From DAOTXK01 sp034435395 (GTDB lineage Bacteria > Chloroflexota > Anaerolineae > Aggregatilineales > Ch27): a DNA stretch of 26,753 nt. The position numbers and the translations under genes were made by a program. The stretch covers positions 1-26,753 of the forward strand of contig DAOTXK010000372.1 of assembly GCA_034435395.1 (NCBI GenBank). Reading direction: 5' to 3'. Below the pieces are notes generated by a model. That model ran no database searches, was not told the origin of the DNA, and saw only the letters and a list, made by a program, of their open reading frames with translations. Shown piece by piece: positions 17,353-25,273 of the stretch (position 1 is the first letter of the stretch; each line of letters opens with the position of its first letter).

Positions 17353-18171
17353 ATGGCTTCGGCTGCCGGGAACAGTCGTTACACGCCCGAACGGGTGCTG
17401 GTCATCGTCGCCCATCCTGACGATATTGAGTTCAGTTGCGCCGGGACGGTCGCCCGCTGGGTCCGCGAGGGGGCGGTGGTCCGCTACGTGCTCTGCACCA
17501 GTGGCCAGGTGGGCATCAAAGACCCGACCATCACGCTGGAGGAGGCCGCCGCCATTCGCGAGCGCGAGCAGACAGCGGCAGCCCGGGTGGTGGGCGTGAA
17601 TGATCTGGTTTTCCTGCGTCACCAGGATGGCATCCTGGAAAACACCATTGAGCTGCGCCGCCAGCTCGTCCGCGAGATCCGGCGCTTCCGCCCGGAGGTG
17701 CTGATCACGGGCGATCCGACGGCGGTTTTTGTCGGGGAGAGTTACATCAATCACCCCGATCACCGGGCGGCGGCCGGGGCGGCGCTGGACGCCGTCTTCC
17801 CGGCGGCGGGCATGCCTGCGTTGTTTAAGGAACTGGAGGTGGAGGGCCTCCAGGCGCACGAGACGCGCAAGGTGTACATCACCACCTGGCAGAACAGCGA
17901 TACCTGGGTGGACATCAGCGACACCATCGATCTCAAGGTCGCCGCGCTGAAGGAGCACAAGAGCCAGATGGGCGACTGGGACCCCACCGAGCGCATCCGG
18001 CAGTGGGCCGCTGAGCGCGCCAAAGGTAAGGAGATGGCCTTCGCCGAGACGTTCCGCGTGATCACGCTCAAGAACGACGAGGACTGGGCGCGTTGCCGGG
18101 GCCATGTCTTCGCCGACGAATGTGAGGAGCCGGAGACGGAGACCCAGGCCGTCACCAGCGCCGGGCGGTAA
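17353..18171 (+). CDS. PIG-L/LmbE family zinc-dependent N-deacetylase
   Basis: 272 residues. The PIG-L zinc motif AHPDD is at residues 20-24 (H21, D23/D24), and the second ligand region HPDHR begins at H134. The length and the final MAFAETFRVI segment fit the family. Members remove N-acetyl groups from GlcNAc-type substrates (GlcNAc-PI, mycothiol and bacillithiol precursors, glycopeptides, aminoglycoside precursors), but the substrate here cannot be read from sequence. There is no signal peptide, so it is cytosolic. An in-frame TTG six bases earlier would sit directly on the Shine-Dalgarno sequence; ATG at 17353, six bases after GGGGAG, is preferred. It is divergent from the sensor operon and convergent with the BtrH-like gene. 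Confidence 0.92.
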   Translation: MASAAGNSRYTPERVLVIVAHPDDIEFSCAGTVARWVREGAVVRYVLCTSGQVGIKDPTITLEEAAAIREREQTAAARVVGVNDLVFLRHQDGILENTIELRRQLVREIRRFRPEVLITGDPTAVFVGESYINHPDHRAAAGAALDAVFPAAGMPALFKELEVEGLQAHETRKVYITTWQNSDTWVDISDTIDLKVAALKEHKSQMGDWDPTERIRQWAAERAKGKEMAFAETFRVITLKNDEDWARCRGHVFADECEEPETETQAVTSAGR

Positions 18172-18178
18172 GATGATC

Positions 18179-18199
18179 GGGGCGACGGGCGGTCGCCCC
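18179..18199. terminator. Hairpin between convergent genes (probable bidirectional terminator)
   Basis: GGGGCGAC - GGGCG - GTCGCCCC is a perfect 8-bp GC stem filling most of the 37-bp gap between the PIG-L stop and the BtrH-like gene's stop. There is no T run on either side, so termination efficiency is uncertain. Confidence 0.5.
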
Positions 18200-18208
18200 T
18201 GGCGATGA

Positions 18209-19234
18209 TCAACCGACCATTCCCAGCAGCCGCTCCCAGGCGGCCTGTTCGCAGTCGGCCTGGGCCGCGAACCATGCCCGCAGCTCGTCGTCCAGCAGCG
18301 GGGCCGGGTCATCCAACTCCGACAGTTCCTTAAACCACTGCCCTTTGGCTTCCCAGCCGTCGGCGATGCCCCAGAACTCGTCAGCGCTGGACTTCAGGCG
18401 GGCGTCGCCGGTGAGGTCCGCCGCCTCGCCCAGGAAGCGGCTGAACATATAACGGAAGGCCCCGCCGCCCGTCCCCCCGACCGGCGTGATAAAAATGTAG
18501 GCGTTAAACAGCGCCCACTTCAGGCCGTGCCGGTCCATCCGCTTCGGCCATCTGACGACCTCCTCACCCGCCTTGCGGATGCCGGCCACGCCGATGTTGC
18601 GGATCGGCGGGTGCAGCATGTCGTGCGCCTGTTCGCGGATGGCGGCCCGCACCTCGTCAGGGGTAGGCAGGCGCTTGCCGCTGAAGTCGAAGGTGAACCA
18701 GCAATGCCTGGGCGGGAAGGGCTTATGGGTGGAGCCGCGCGCCCGCGCCAGCGCCTCCAGCGAGACCGGGTGCAGGTCCGCCTCCCGGTCGGCGATCAAC
18801 ACCTGGCGCATCTCCGGATCGTAACCGCAGACCACGATCACGTGTCCGCCGAAGTGGTAGTCCGTCCCCCCGAAATCGAAGTAGGGCAGGAAACCCATAT
18901 CCACCTGGAGCACGACCGGCTGTCCCGATTGGAGCATGTCCAGCAGCGCCCTCTCCGCCTTGCGGGCGCTGGAGGTGTAATGATCCGCGACGACGACGCC
19001 GGTGCGCCGTCCGGCCAACACGCCGAAGGCCAGCTCCCGCGAGACGCGCCGCCCGCCGAAAAATGGCGGCTGGCCCTTAAAATGCCAGTAGCTGAAGCCC
19101 ACGCCGCCGTCCAGCCCCAGCAGCAGGTCCTCGCTGAGGTCGTGGCCGTTAAAGGCGTAGACATGGCGAAACGATCCGGTCACGCAGTGATGGGTCTCAA
19201 AATGTTGGAAACCAGCCAGCGGTTCGAGCGCCAT
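18209..19234 (-). CDS. BtrH N-terminal domain / DUF4872 family protein
   Basis: 341 residues. The N-terminal part resembles the BtrH-N domain, a papain/C39-like fold: the family HHC motif places the putative nucleophile at C17, and GGHVIVVCGYD places the catalytic His at H131. The rest matches DUF4872 in style (WFKEL, LDDELRAWFAA). BtrH itself transfers an acyl chain from a carrier protein to an aminoglycoside in butirosin synthesis. Family members elsewhere are mostly uncharacterised, and no acyl carrier protein or biosynthetic cluster is visible here. ATG at 19234 is chosen because AGGAGG lies about nine bases upstream. An ATG at 19261 is too close to the predicted transcription start. The protein is cytosolic with no TM segment and appears to form a single-gene transcript. 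Confidence 0.82.
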   Translation of the reverse strand: MALEPLAGFQHFETHHCVTGSFRHVYAFNGHDLSEDLLLGLDGGVGFSYWHFKGQPPFFGGRRVSRELAFGVLAGRRTGVVVADHYTSSARKAERALLDMLQSGQPVVLQVDMGFLPYFDFGGTDYHFGGHVIVVCGYDPEMRQVLIADREADLHPVSLEALARARGSTHKPFPPRHCWFTFDFSGKRLPTPDEVRAAIREQAHDMLHPPIRNIGVAGIRKAGEEVVRWPKRMDRHGLKWALFNAYIFITPVGGTGGGAFRYMFSRFLGEAADLTGDARLKSSADEFWGIADGWEAKGQWFKELSELDDPAPLLDDELRAWFAAQADCEQAAWERLLGMVG

Positions 19235-19268
19235 CGGATAATCCCTCCTGCCGGCGATCATTTGACCT

Positions 19269-19297
19269 ATAATAGAACAGATGTGCTATTCTGGCAA
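19269..19297 (-). promoter_or_regulatory. Sigma70-type promoter of the BtrH-like gene
   Basis: The minus strand has TTGCCA (19297-19292), a 17-bp spacer and TATTAT (19274-19269). Spacing is ideal, and each hexamer is four or five of six to consensus. Transcription should start near 19262, leaving a leader of about 28 nt that contains AGGAGG. The spacer contains AATAG...CTATT, a small inverted repeat that could bind a regulator. Confidence 0.7.
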
Positions 19298-19392
19298 GGG
19301 ACACCAGCCTCGCTGCAACAGTCGCCGGCGACGCCGAAACGACCGTTCCTCACCCGCCCATCGCCCTGGATGCAGTGGCCCTGGGCCTGACC

Positions 19393-20187
19393 TCACGTGA
19401 TCACCTTCAGCCAGCCGCCGTCCACGTAGTATGTCGCGCCGACGCAGTAGCTGGCCTTCTCCGAGCACAAAAAGACGAAAAAGTGCGCCAGTTCCTCCGG
19501 CGTGGCAAAGCGGCCGATGGGCGCGTTGTCTCTGGCGATCTGGTCCAGGTATTGCTGGGGGGTCATGTCCTGGCCTTCGGTCAGGAGGGTGGCGGTCTTG
19601 TACCAGTCCGGCGTCAGGACCAGGCCCGGATTGATGGTATTGACCCGGATGTTATGGGGGATCAGCTCGTTGGCCAGGCATTTGGAGAACATGACCAGCG
19701 CCGCTTTGGTGGTGTTGTAGATCGGCTCATAGCCGAGCGGCTGGGTGGCGCAGATCGAGGCGTTATTGAGGATCACGCCGCCGCCCCGCCGGATCATGGC
19801 CGGGGCCAGCGCCCGCGACAGGCGGACGGCCGCCATGACGTGCAGGTCCCAGTAGTATTGCCACCGCTCGTCCGGCGCGTCCAGGATTTTTTCCTCGCTG
19901 CCCGTTCCGGCGTTGTTGATCAGGATGTCCGCTCCGCCGAATTCGGCCTGGATCGCCGCCACAAAGCGGTCCACGTCATCGGCCCGGCTCACATCCGCCC
20001 GCACGCCAATGGTCCGCACGCCGTACTGGGCGGCGATCGCCCCGGCCCGCTCCCGGACGCGCTCCTCCTGGCGGGCGCAGAGGGCCAGGTGCACGCCTTC
20101 CTGGGCCAGCCCCTCCGCCACGGCCAGCCCGATCCCCACGCTGCCGCCGGTGATGACGGCCACCTTATCTTTCAGTCCGAGGTCCAT
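19393..20187 (-). CDS. SDR-family NAD(P)-dependent oxidoreductase
   Basis: 264 residues, a classical short-chain dehydrogenase. The cofactor motif TGGSVGIG is at residues 13-20 and NNAG at 91-94. The catalytic triad is S144, Y157 and K161 (YNTTK). The PG motif appears in INPGLVLTP. A complete C-terminus (YYVDGGW) is present. Substrate is unknown; such enzymes oxidise or reduce sugars, polyols or hydroxyacyl compounds. ATG at 20187 is preceded by AAGGAG. It lies 59 bp downstream of the zinc alcohol dehydrogenase gene on the same strand with no terminator between, so the two are probably co-transcribed and may catalyse successive redox steps. Confidence 0.93.
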   Translation of the reverse strand: MDLGLKDKVAVITGGSVGIGLAVAEGLAQEGVHLALCARQEERVRERAGAIAAQYGVRTIGVRADVSRADDVDRFVAAIQAEFGGADILINNAGTGSEEKILDAPDERWQYYWDLHVMAAVRLSRALAPAMIRRGGGVILNNASICATQPLGYEPIYNTTKAALVMFSKCLANELIPHNIRVNTINPGLVLTPDWYKTATLLTEGQDMTPQQYLDQIARDNAPIGRFATPEELAHFFVFLCSEKASYCVGATYYVDGGWLKVIT

Positions 20188-20246
20188 TCCGTTTTGCTCC
20201 TTTTCGCGACGGCGGATTCACGTTGCCGCTCCCGCTTACAGGCCGG

Positions 20247-21269
20247 TCAATCCAGCTCGATCATCACCTTCATCGTCTTCCCGCCCGCGCCCTCGATGAA
20301 GTGGTAGGCGTCCGCGTAGTCATCGAACGGGAAGCGGTTGGTGATCAGGGGGTCGAGCTGCATCTCCCCGCTGCTCACCAGCTCGATGGCCCGCTCGTAG
20401 TCGGGGCGCTGGTACATCAGCGTGCCCACCAGGCTCAGTTCCCGGTCCTGCACCAGCCCCAGGTTGACGCGCGGCCTCTCCCCAAAGACGCCGACGACCA
20501 CGATGGTGGTGCCCTTGCGGGCGTAGTCGATGGCCTGGGTGATGGTGGCTTCCACGCCCACGCATTCCAGGATCAGGTCGGCGCGCGCCGGGCCGAAAGC
20601 GCGCAAAATAGCCGCTTCCAGGTTTTCCTGCTGGGGGTTGACCACGAACTCCAAACCGCACCGCCGGGCCATGTCCAGCTTGTAGTCGCTGATGTCCGTG
20701 ATCATAACCGCCTGCGCGCCGGACGCCCTGGCGACCTGGGCGGTCAGCTGGCCGATGGTCCCCGCGCCGAGCACCAGCACCTTTTTGCCGGACGCCCCGC
20801 CGCCCCGCCGCAGGGCGTGCACGCCGACGGAGACCGGCTCGATCATGGCCGCCTGGTCCAGTGAGACAGTCGCCGACAGCTTGAGCACCTTGTCCGCCGG
20901 GATGGGGAAGTATTCCTGCGCCGCCCCGCCGGTCTGGAAGCCCATCACCTTGAGCGATTCGCAGATGTGGTCCATGCCGTGCGTGCAGGGGTAACAATGG
21001 CCGCAGGTGACCTGAGGCATGAAGGTCACCGGGTCGCCGGGCGCGAAGCCGGTCACGTCGCGGCCCACCGCCGCGATCACGCCGGAGACTTCGTGACCCT
21101 GCACCACCGGGTAGCTGGTGTAGGGGTGCACGCCGTGCCAGACGTGGATGTCCGAGCCGCACACGCCGATCCGCCGGGTCTGGATCAGGACTTCGTCGGG
21201 GCGGGGGCTGGGTTTCTCCACCTGGCGGAATTCGATGTGGCCGGGGGCGGTCATCACTGCCTGTTTCAT
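20247..21269 (-). CDS. Zinc-dependent medium-chain alcohol (polyol/threonine-type) dehydrogenase
   Basis: 340 residues. Catalytic zinc ligands are C37 (GVCGSD), H59 and E60 (GHEVSG). Structural zinc ligands are C89, C92, C95 and C103 (CGHCYPCTHGMDHIC). The Rossmann motif GAGTIGQL lies near residue 170. This is the sorbitol/threonine dehydrogenase branch of the MDR superfamily, oxidising a secondary alcohol with NAD(P)+. The exact substrate is not determinable. AAGGAGG lies five bases before ATG 21269. It is the first gene of a probable two-gene operon with the SDR gene and is divergent from the lipoprotein gene. I could not identify a convincing promoter in the 143-bp divergent gap on this strand. 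Confidence 0.93.
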   Translation of the reverse strand: MKQAVMTAPGHIEFRQVEKPSPRPDEVLIQTRRIGVCGSDIHVWHGVHPYTSYPVVQGHEVSGVIAAVGRDVTGFAPGDPVTFMPQVTCGHCYPCTHGMDHICESLKVMGFQTGGAAQEYFPIPADKVLKLSATVSLDQAAMIEPVSVGVHALRRGGGASGKKVLVLGAGTIGQLTAQVARASGAQAVMITDISDYKLDMARRCGLEFVVNPQQENLEAAILRAFGPARADLILECVGVEATITQAIDYARKGTTIVVVGVFGERPRVNLGLVQDRELSLVGTLMYQRPDYERAIELVSSGEMQLDPLITNRFPFDDYADAYHFIEGAGGKTMKVMIELD

Positions 21270-21329
21270 GGGGTCCTCCTTTTTCCTGGGTAATGGGCGA
21301 CGGCGGCGTGGCCGGGAAGCCGTGCCAGT

Positions 21330-21358
21330 TTCGCATAAGGGGAAATGTATCGTACACT
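21330..21358 (+). promoter_or_regulatory. Candidate promoter of the lipoprotein gene
   Basis: TTCGCA (21330-21335), a 17-bp spacer, then TACACT (21353-21358): four of six matches in each box with ideal spacing. It would give a leader of about 48 nt to ATG 21413. The call rests on pattern only. Confidence 0.35.
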
Positions 21359-21412
21359 ATCAGTGGTGCCCTTGAGCGCCGTTTCGGTGGCGTCTGTTGG
21401 CAGGAGAGCGTC

Positions 21413-22804
21413 ATGCCTGTGCGCAAGGTCTTGCTGGCTCTGAGCCTGATTGTACTGCTTCTGATCGGCTGCACCAACCGCCTCCCGCCCGTCATCCCCA
21501 CGGTGGCCCAGCTGCCGACAGCGACGCCGGTCCCGCCCACGCCGACCCCGCACGCCCTGCCGCCCACCTGGACGCCCTCGCCCCCGCCCCCGCCTTCCTG
21601 TGACCAGGTGATCGCCCGCGCAGCCGCGGCGGCGGCCCCCACGTGCCAGGAGGCGGGCATCGGGGAGGCCTGCCTGGTGGCGGTCCGGGCCGGGGCCAGC
21701 GCCCGCGCCGACAATGTGGCCGTGGATTTCGTCGCGCCCGGCGACCGCGCCCCGCTCACCCTGGTGGGCAGCGTCTACACGCTGGCTTACGACCCTGCCG
21801 GCCATTCCTGGGGCCTGGCGACGATCCGGGTGCCGGCCGATCCGCCGGGGGTCGCGCCGGGGCAGTGGGTGACGGCGGTGATGTATGGCGACGCGACGAT
21901 CACCGATACCGGCGCGGGAACGGCCCCCTTCCAGGACATGATCGTGCGGACCGGCTATGAGGACTCGCAGTGCGCCCGCGCGCCGCTGCCCGCCGTCATC
22001 TTCCAGAACAGCACCGGGCAGGAGGCCGGGCTGACCATCAACGGCCTGGCGGCTCGCTTCACCGGGACGGTCCTGGTGCGCGCCCAGGCCAACGGGCAGA
22101 TGCATCTGGTGGTGCTGTCCGGCCAGGCGCAGGTGACCGCCCCCGATGGCTCATCGCTGACCGCGCCCGCTGGGGCGGAAGTCCACACGCCGCTGGGCGG
22201 GGGTACGGGCTTCGCCGCGGTCGGTCCGCTGGCGCTGGTGCCGCTCAACAACGCCCAGATCGCCTACCTGCCGCTGGCTGCCCTGCCGCAGACGGTGGCC
22301 ATCGGCCCGCCGCTTCAGCCGACCGCCATCCCCCGGACGGCAGCCGCGCCCACCGGACCCGCCGCTGGCGGCCAGGTCCAGCTGCCGGGGGTGCCGACCG
22401 AGGAGCCTTCTCCGACGCCTGCTGTCCCCTTCCAGGGCACGCCGCCGGACGGCATCCGGACCTATAGCGGGAAGCGGATCACCCCCGGCCAGACCGTCAC
22501 CGGCAGCATCCCGGCGGATGGCCGCGACGCCTGGGTGTTTGAGCCGGTTGGCCTGGCTCCGGATTCCTATGACTCCTTCGAGGTGCAGGCGCTGGGCGGC
22601 TGGGACCCGGTCCTCACCATCGAGTCGGCCACCTGGGGCGTGTACGCCGCCGATTACGACGGCAGCCCAGGCGAGGTGGAGGTTTATACGGCTTCCCTGG
22701 CGGGCAGCGGCGGCGACTGGCGCATTGTGATCCGGGATGCCCAGGGCCGTCCGGGCGGTTACATCCTGCGCTATACCTGCTTTGGGCCGTGCGCGGGGGA
22801 TTAA
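21413..22804 (+). CDS. Secreted lipoprotein with FecR-like and PPC-like domains
   Basis: 463 residues. A type II signal peptide ends in the lipobox LLIGC, with the lipidated Cys at C20. A Thr/Pro-rich spacer (TATPVPPTPTP) follows, typical of Chloroflexota surface proteins. The middle region contains a FecR-like stretch (LSGQAQVTAPDGSSLTAP). A second low-complexity linker precedes a C-terminal domain of about 110 residues (ITPGQTVTGSIPADGRDAWV ... GGYILRYTC) that resembles bacterial pre-peptidase C-terminal beta-sandwiches. The protein should sit on the outer face of the membrane, but its role is unknown. The frame opens upstream at 21293. ATG 21413 is chosen because it gives the signal peptide and has AGGAGAG in front. 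Confidence 0.85.
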   Translation: MPVRKVLLALSLIVLLLIGCTNRLPPVIPTVAQLPTATPVPPTPTPHALPPTWTPSPPPPPSCDQVIARAAAAAAPTCQEAGIGEACLVAVRAGASARADNVAVDFVAPGDRAPLTLVGSVYTLAYDPAGHSWGLATIRVPADPPGVAPGQWVTAVMYGDATITDTGAGTAPFQDMIVRTGYEDSQCARAPLPAVIFQNSTGQEAGLTINGLAARFTGTVLVRAQANGQMHLVVLSGQAQVTAPDGSSLTAPAGAEVHTPLGGGTGFAAVGPLALVPLNNAQIAYLPLAALPQTVAIGPPLQPTAIPRTAAAPTGPAAGGQVQLPGVPTEEPSPTPAVPFQGTPPDGIRTYSGKRITPGQTVTGSIPADGRDAWVFEPVGLAPDSYDSFEVQALGGWDPVLTIESATWGVYAADYDGSPGEVEVYTASLAGSGGDWRIVIRDAQGRPGGYILRYTCFGPCAGD

Positions 22805-22809
22805 AGAGG

Positions 22810-22835
22810 GCGGCGTTGCCGCATCCGGTTTTTTT
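22810..22835 (+). terminator. Possible rho-independent terminator after the lipoprotein gene
   Basis: GCGGC - GTT - GCCGC (22810-22822) is a short perfect stem, followed after six bases by seven T (22829-22835). The stem is short and the gap before the T run is long, so this may be partial termination with read-through into the DUF4177-like gene. Confidence 0.4.
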
Positions 22836-22896
22836 CCTCTGGCTGCCGGAGGCGAGCACGCCCGGCGGCCTGGCAAGTGTCCTTGGGGAGGTGCTC

Positions 22897-23184
22897 ATGG
22901 CTACCAGTCAACAGTGGGAATACCTGTTCGTGCACATCGGCCATGCCGGGGGCTTTCATGGGGCCAGCTGGCGGCCCTACCAGGTGAATGAGCGCGTGTT
23001 GCCGAACTGGGAAAAAGGGCCCCTCTGGCACGTTTACTTCCAGGAGTTGGGATCGCAGGGCTGGGAGTTGGTGGCCGTTGACGAAACGCTCCTGGACAAC
23101 AAGATGGTGGGGGGCAAGGTGGCCATCTTCAAGCGGCGGAAGGGCGGGCCGGCCGCCAGCGCGCCGCCGTTCATCACCGAGTAG
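22897..23184 (+). CDS. Small DUF4177-like protein
   Basis: 95 residues. The pattern matches the DUF4177 type: an N-terminal QWEYLFVHIG strand, the central ELGSQGWELVAVDE motif and a final strand ending in a basic FKRRK. These proteins are small, soluble and of unknown function. Here the N-terminal half carries an unusual aromatic and Gly-rich insert (GGFHGASWRPYQVNE). ATG at 22897 has GGGGAGGTG just upstream. The frame is open further upstream, but the extra residues look non-coding and would include the putative terminator. It lies 60 bp before the M28 peptidase gene on the same strand, so co-transcription is likely. Confidence 0.75.
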   Translation: MATSQQWEYLFVHIGHAGGFHGASWRPYQVNERVLPNWEKGPLWHVYFQELGSQGWELVAVDETLLDNKMVGGKVAIFKRRKGGPAASAPPFITE

Positions 23185-23244
23185 GGGATTCCGCCAGGGT
23201 ATGGCAAGCGCCGACCAGTGGTTGCGAAGGGGGGAGTTTAACCG

Positions 23245-24459
23245 ATGATGCCGGAAGGGGCCGGGGAGATCGTCGACCGGGCGCTGGTCCACCTGCGCCA
23301 GCTGGCGGTGGATATCGGCCCCCGACCGTCCACGCGGGCGGGCGAGCGCCGGGCCGCCGAGTACTGCGCCCGCGTCCTGCAGGGGGCCGGGCTGCGGGAC
23401 GTGCGGCTGGAACCCTTCCGCAGCGGACGCTCCACCTATGCCCCGTACAGCCTGGCCATCGGCCTCGGCCTGCTGGGAAACCTGCTGACGGGGCGGAGGC
23501 CGGGCCGGTGTGGGATGCTGGCGGCGGCGCTGCTCAACGGGCTGGGGGCGGGCGGCTTCTACGCCGAGGCCAACTTCGACGACAACTGGATGCGCCGGTT
23601 GCTGCCCACCGGCCCCAGTCAGAACGTGGTGGGGGTGGTGCCAGCCGTCGGCGAACGGAAGCAGCGGGTGGTGCTGCTGGCTCACCTGGACACCCACCGC
23701 ACTCCTCTCGTCTACCAGAGTCCCATCTGGCTGAAGCTGTTTTCCACCCTGGTCGGGGCGGCCTTCGCCAGCCTGGTGGTGAGCGGGGTCGCCGCTGGCC
23801 TCGGCTACTGGCGGGGTCGCCCGGCGGCAGGCTGGATCGGGCGGCTGGGCGCGGCCTGCCAGGCTTTCGCGCTGGCCCTGACCCTCCAGGCCGAGACGAC
23901 GCCGTACACCGCTGGCGCTCACGATAACGCCTCCGGCGCGGCGGTCATCCTGGCGCTGGGCGAGCGCCTGGTCCAGGCACCGTTGCAGCATGTCGAGGTG
24001 TGGATTGTCCACACCGGCTGCGAGGAACTGGGGGCCTATGGGGCGAGCGCCTTGCTGGACGCCCACGGCCCGGCCCTGCGCGACGCTTACTTCCTGGACT
24101 TTGACATGGTGGGCCTGGGGCGACCGACTCTGCTCACGCGGGAGGGGTTGCTGCGGAGTTACCGGCCCGATCCGGGCTTCCTGGCAATGGCGCGGGAAGT
24201 CGCCGCCCAGTATCCGGGCCTCATCGCCGGGGAGCACGAGGGCGGAGCCTATACCGACATGGGCGTGATCATCAAGCGGGGCTTCCGGGGGCTGGTCATC
24301 GATTCCCAGCTGCCGCCCGGCCACCCGGCGACGCCGTACCTGGGCTACTGGCACCAGCCCCGCGATACCTTCGACCAGATCGAACGGGACTGCCTGGCGG
24401 CCGCCGGCGCGTTTGGCTGGGCGCTCCTGAGGCGCATCGATGAACAGTGGGCTTCCTAA
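23245..24459 (+). CDS. Membrane-associated M28-family metallopeptidase
   Basis: 404 residues. The M28 zinc and catalytic residues are all visible: H147 and D149 (AHLDTH), D227 (HDNASG), catalytic E260/E261 (CEELG), D285/D287 (FLDFDMVG) and H370 (YWHQPRDT). These predict an aminopeptidase-type di-zinc hydrolase. Two features are unusual. A hydrophobic stretch at about residues 72-112 precedes the first ligand, and about 70 extra residues with one or two hydrophobic helices separate H147 from D227, where typical members have about a dozen. There is no cleavable signal peptide. The catalytic domain is therefore probably membrane-attached; which side it faces is unclear. ATG 23245 follows a GGGGGGAG site, with a second ATG directly after it. 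Confidence 0.87.
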   Translation: MMPEGAGEIVDRALVHLRQLAVDIGPRPSTRAGERRAAEYCARVLQGAGLRDVRLEPFRSGRSTYAPYSLAIGLGLLGNLLTGRRPGRCGMLAAALLNGLGAGGFYAEANFDDNWMRRLLPTGPSQNVVGVVPAVGERKQRVVLLAHLDTHRTPLVYQSPIWLKLFSTLVGAAFASLVVSGVAAGLGYWRGRPAAGWIGRLGAACQAFALALTLQAETTPYTAGAHDNASGAAVILALGERLVQAPLQHVEVWIVHTGCEELGAYGASALLDAHGPALRDAYFLDFDMVGLGRPTLLTREGLLRSYRPDPGFLAMAREVAAQYPGLIAGEHEGGAYTDMGVIIKRGFRGLVIDSQLPPGHPATPYLGYWHQPRDTFDQIERDCLAAAGAFGWALLRRIDEQWAS

Positions 24460-24499
24460 GCGGGAGGCCAGCGGGGGGGAGCGGCCTGGGACCTGACGG

Positions 24500-25237
24500 T
24501 CAGCCGTCGCCTTGCCGGGGGGCGGCCTCACCGCTGGCGGCGCTGGGGGCCTCTTCCGGCCTGAGCTGGCTCTCGGCCTCGGCGACGGCTTGCAGGGCGG
24601 TGGGAGTGCCGAAGCGGCGCAGCGCGGCCAGCGCCGTCCGGCGCACCTGCGGGTGGGCGTCTTCCAGCGCTTCGATCAGGCCGCGCGTGGCCCAGGTGGC
24701 CCCTAACTGGCCCAGGACGGCGGCAGCGTTGCGGCGCACCTGCCATTCGTCCCGGTGCAGGGCCGCCAGCAGGGCCACGGCGGCGGGCGCGCTTTTGAGC
24801 TTGATCAGCGCTTTGGCCGCCGCGTACTTGCCGTCGTCGGGCATGGCCGGATCGCGGAAGATGGCCATCAGCGCTTCCACCGTGGAGCGATCGCCCAGCC
24901 GGCCCAGGGCTTCCGCCGCTCCCAGCACGTCTTCCAGCCGGGGGCTGTAGAGCATGACCAGCAATTCGCTGATGTTCCGGGCCTCAATCAATTCCTGGAG
25001 GCGGTCGTCGCGGGTGAGATATTTGAGGGCTTCGATGATGCTGTTCTGGGCTGGCCAGTCGTCTTCGACGGCCAGCGCGGCTTGCAGGGCGGGGAGGGCT
25101 TTGGCGGCATCCAGGATGCGCAGGGCCGTTGCCGCGCGCCGACGGATATCGGCATCGGGGTGGGTAAGCGCCTCGATCAACCCGTCAATATCGCGACGGG
25201 CCTGCAACTGCCAGATGTTCGGGGTTTCCGTGTTCAC
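24500..25237 (-). CDS. HEAT-repeat protein
   Basis: 245 residues made of about five to six alpha-helical HEAT/PBS-lyase-type repeats, for example GLIEALTHPDADIRRRAATA, EALGRLGDRSTVEALMAIF and GLIEALEDAHPQVRRTALAA. A low-complexity Glu/Ala/Pro tail follows. Such repeats form a protein-binding scaffold. No catalytic residues are expected and the partner is unknown. GTG at 25237 is preferred because GGAG lies eight bases upstream and the promoter predicts a leader of about 28 nt. A GTG at 25264 would be almost leaderless. It is convergent with the M28 gene (40 bp between stops) and divergent from the DUF4342 gene. Confidence 0.85.
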   Translation of the reverse strand: MNTETPNIWQLQARRDIDGLIEALTHPDADIRRRAATALRILDAAKALPALQAALAVEDDWPAQNSIIEALKYLTRDDRLQELIEARNISELLVMLYSPRLEDVLGAAEALGRLGDRSTVEALMAIFRDPAMPDDGKYAAAKALIKLKSAPAAVALLAALHRDEWQVRRNAAAVLGQLGATWATRGLIEALEDAHPQVRRTALAALRRFGTPTALQAVAEAESQLRPEEAPSAASGEAAPRQGDG

Positions 25238-25273
25238 CGTGCCGACTCCGCGAACCGTCCGCACACCACCGGC

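Noticed and set aside
17188..18312. Minus-strand frame of 374 codons opposite the PIG-L gene
   Set aside because: It has no family features, and the opposite strand has the AHPDD and HPDHR motifs plus promoter and ribosome site.
19321..19332. Palindrome GTCGCCGGCGAC downstream of the SDR gene
   Set aside because: No loop and no T run, so not a convincing terminator; GC-rich palindromes of this size are expected by chance here.
21293..21412. N-terminal extension of the lipoprotein frame
   Set aside because: It would bury the lipoprotein signal peptide and cross the candidate promoter; ATG 21413 has a ribosome site.
20320..21759. Minus-strand frame of 479 codons across the dehydrogenase and into the lipoprotein gene
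   Set aside because: Out of frame with the dehydrogenase, Arg/Pro/Gly-rich and spanning a divergent promoter region; a compositional shadow.
22801..24531. Minus-strand frame of 576 codons opposite the DUF4177-like and M28 genes
   Set aside because: Low-complexity antisense product; the plus strand shows all M28 catalytic residues.
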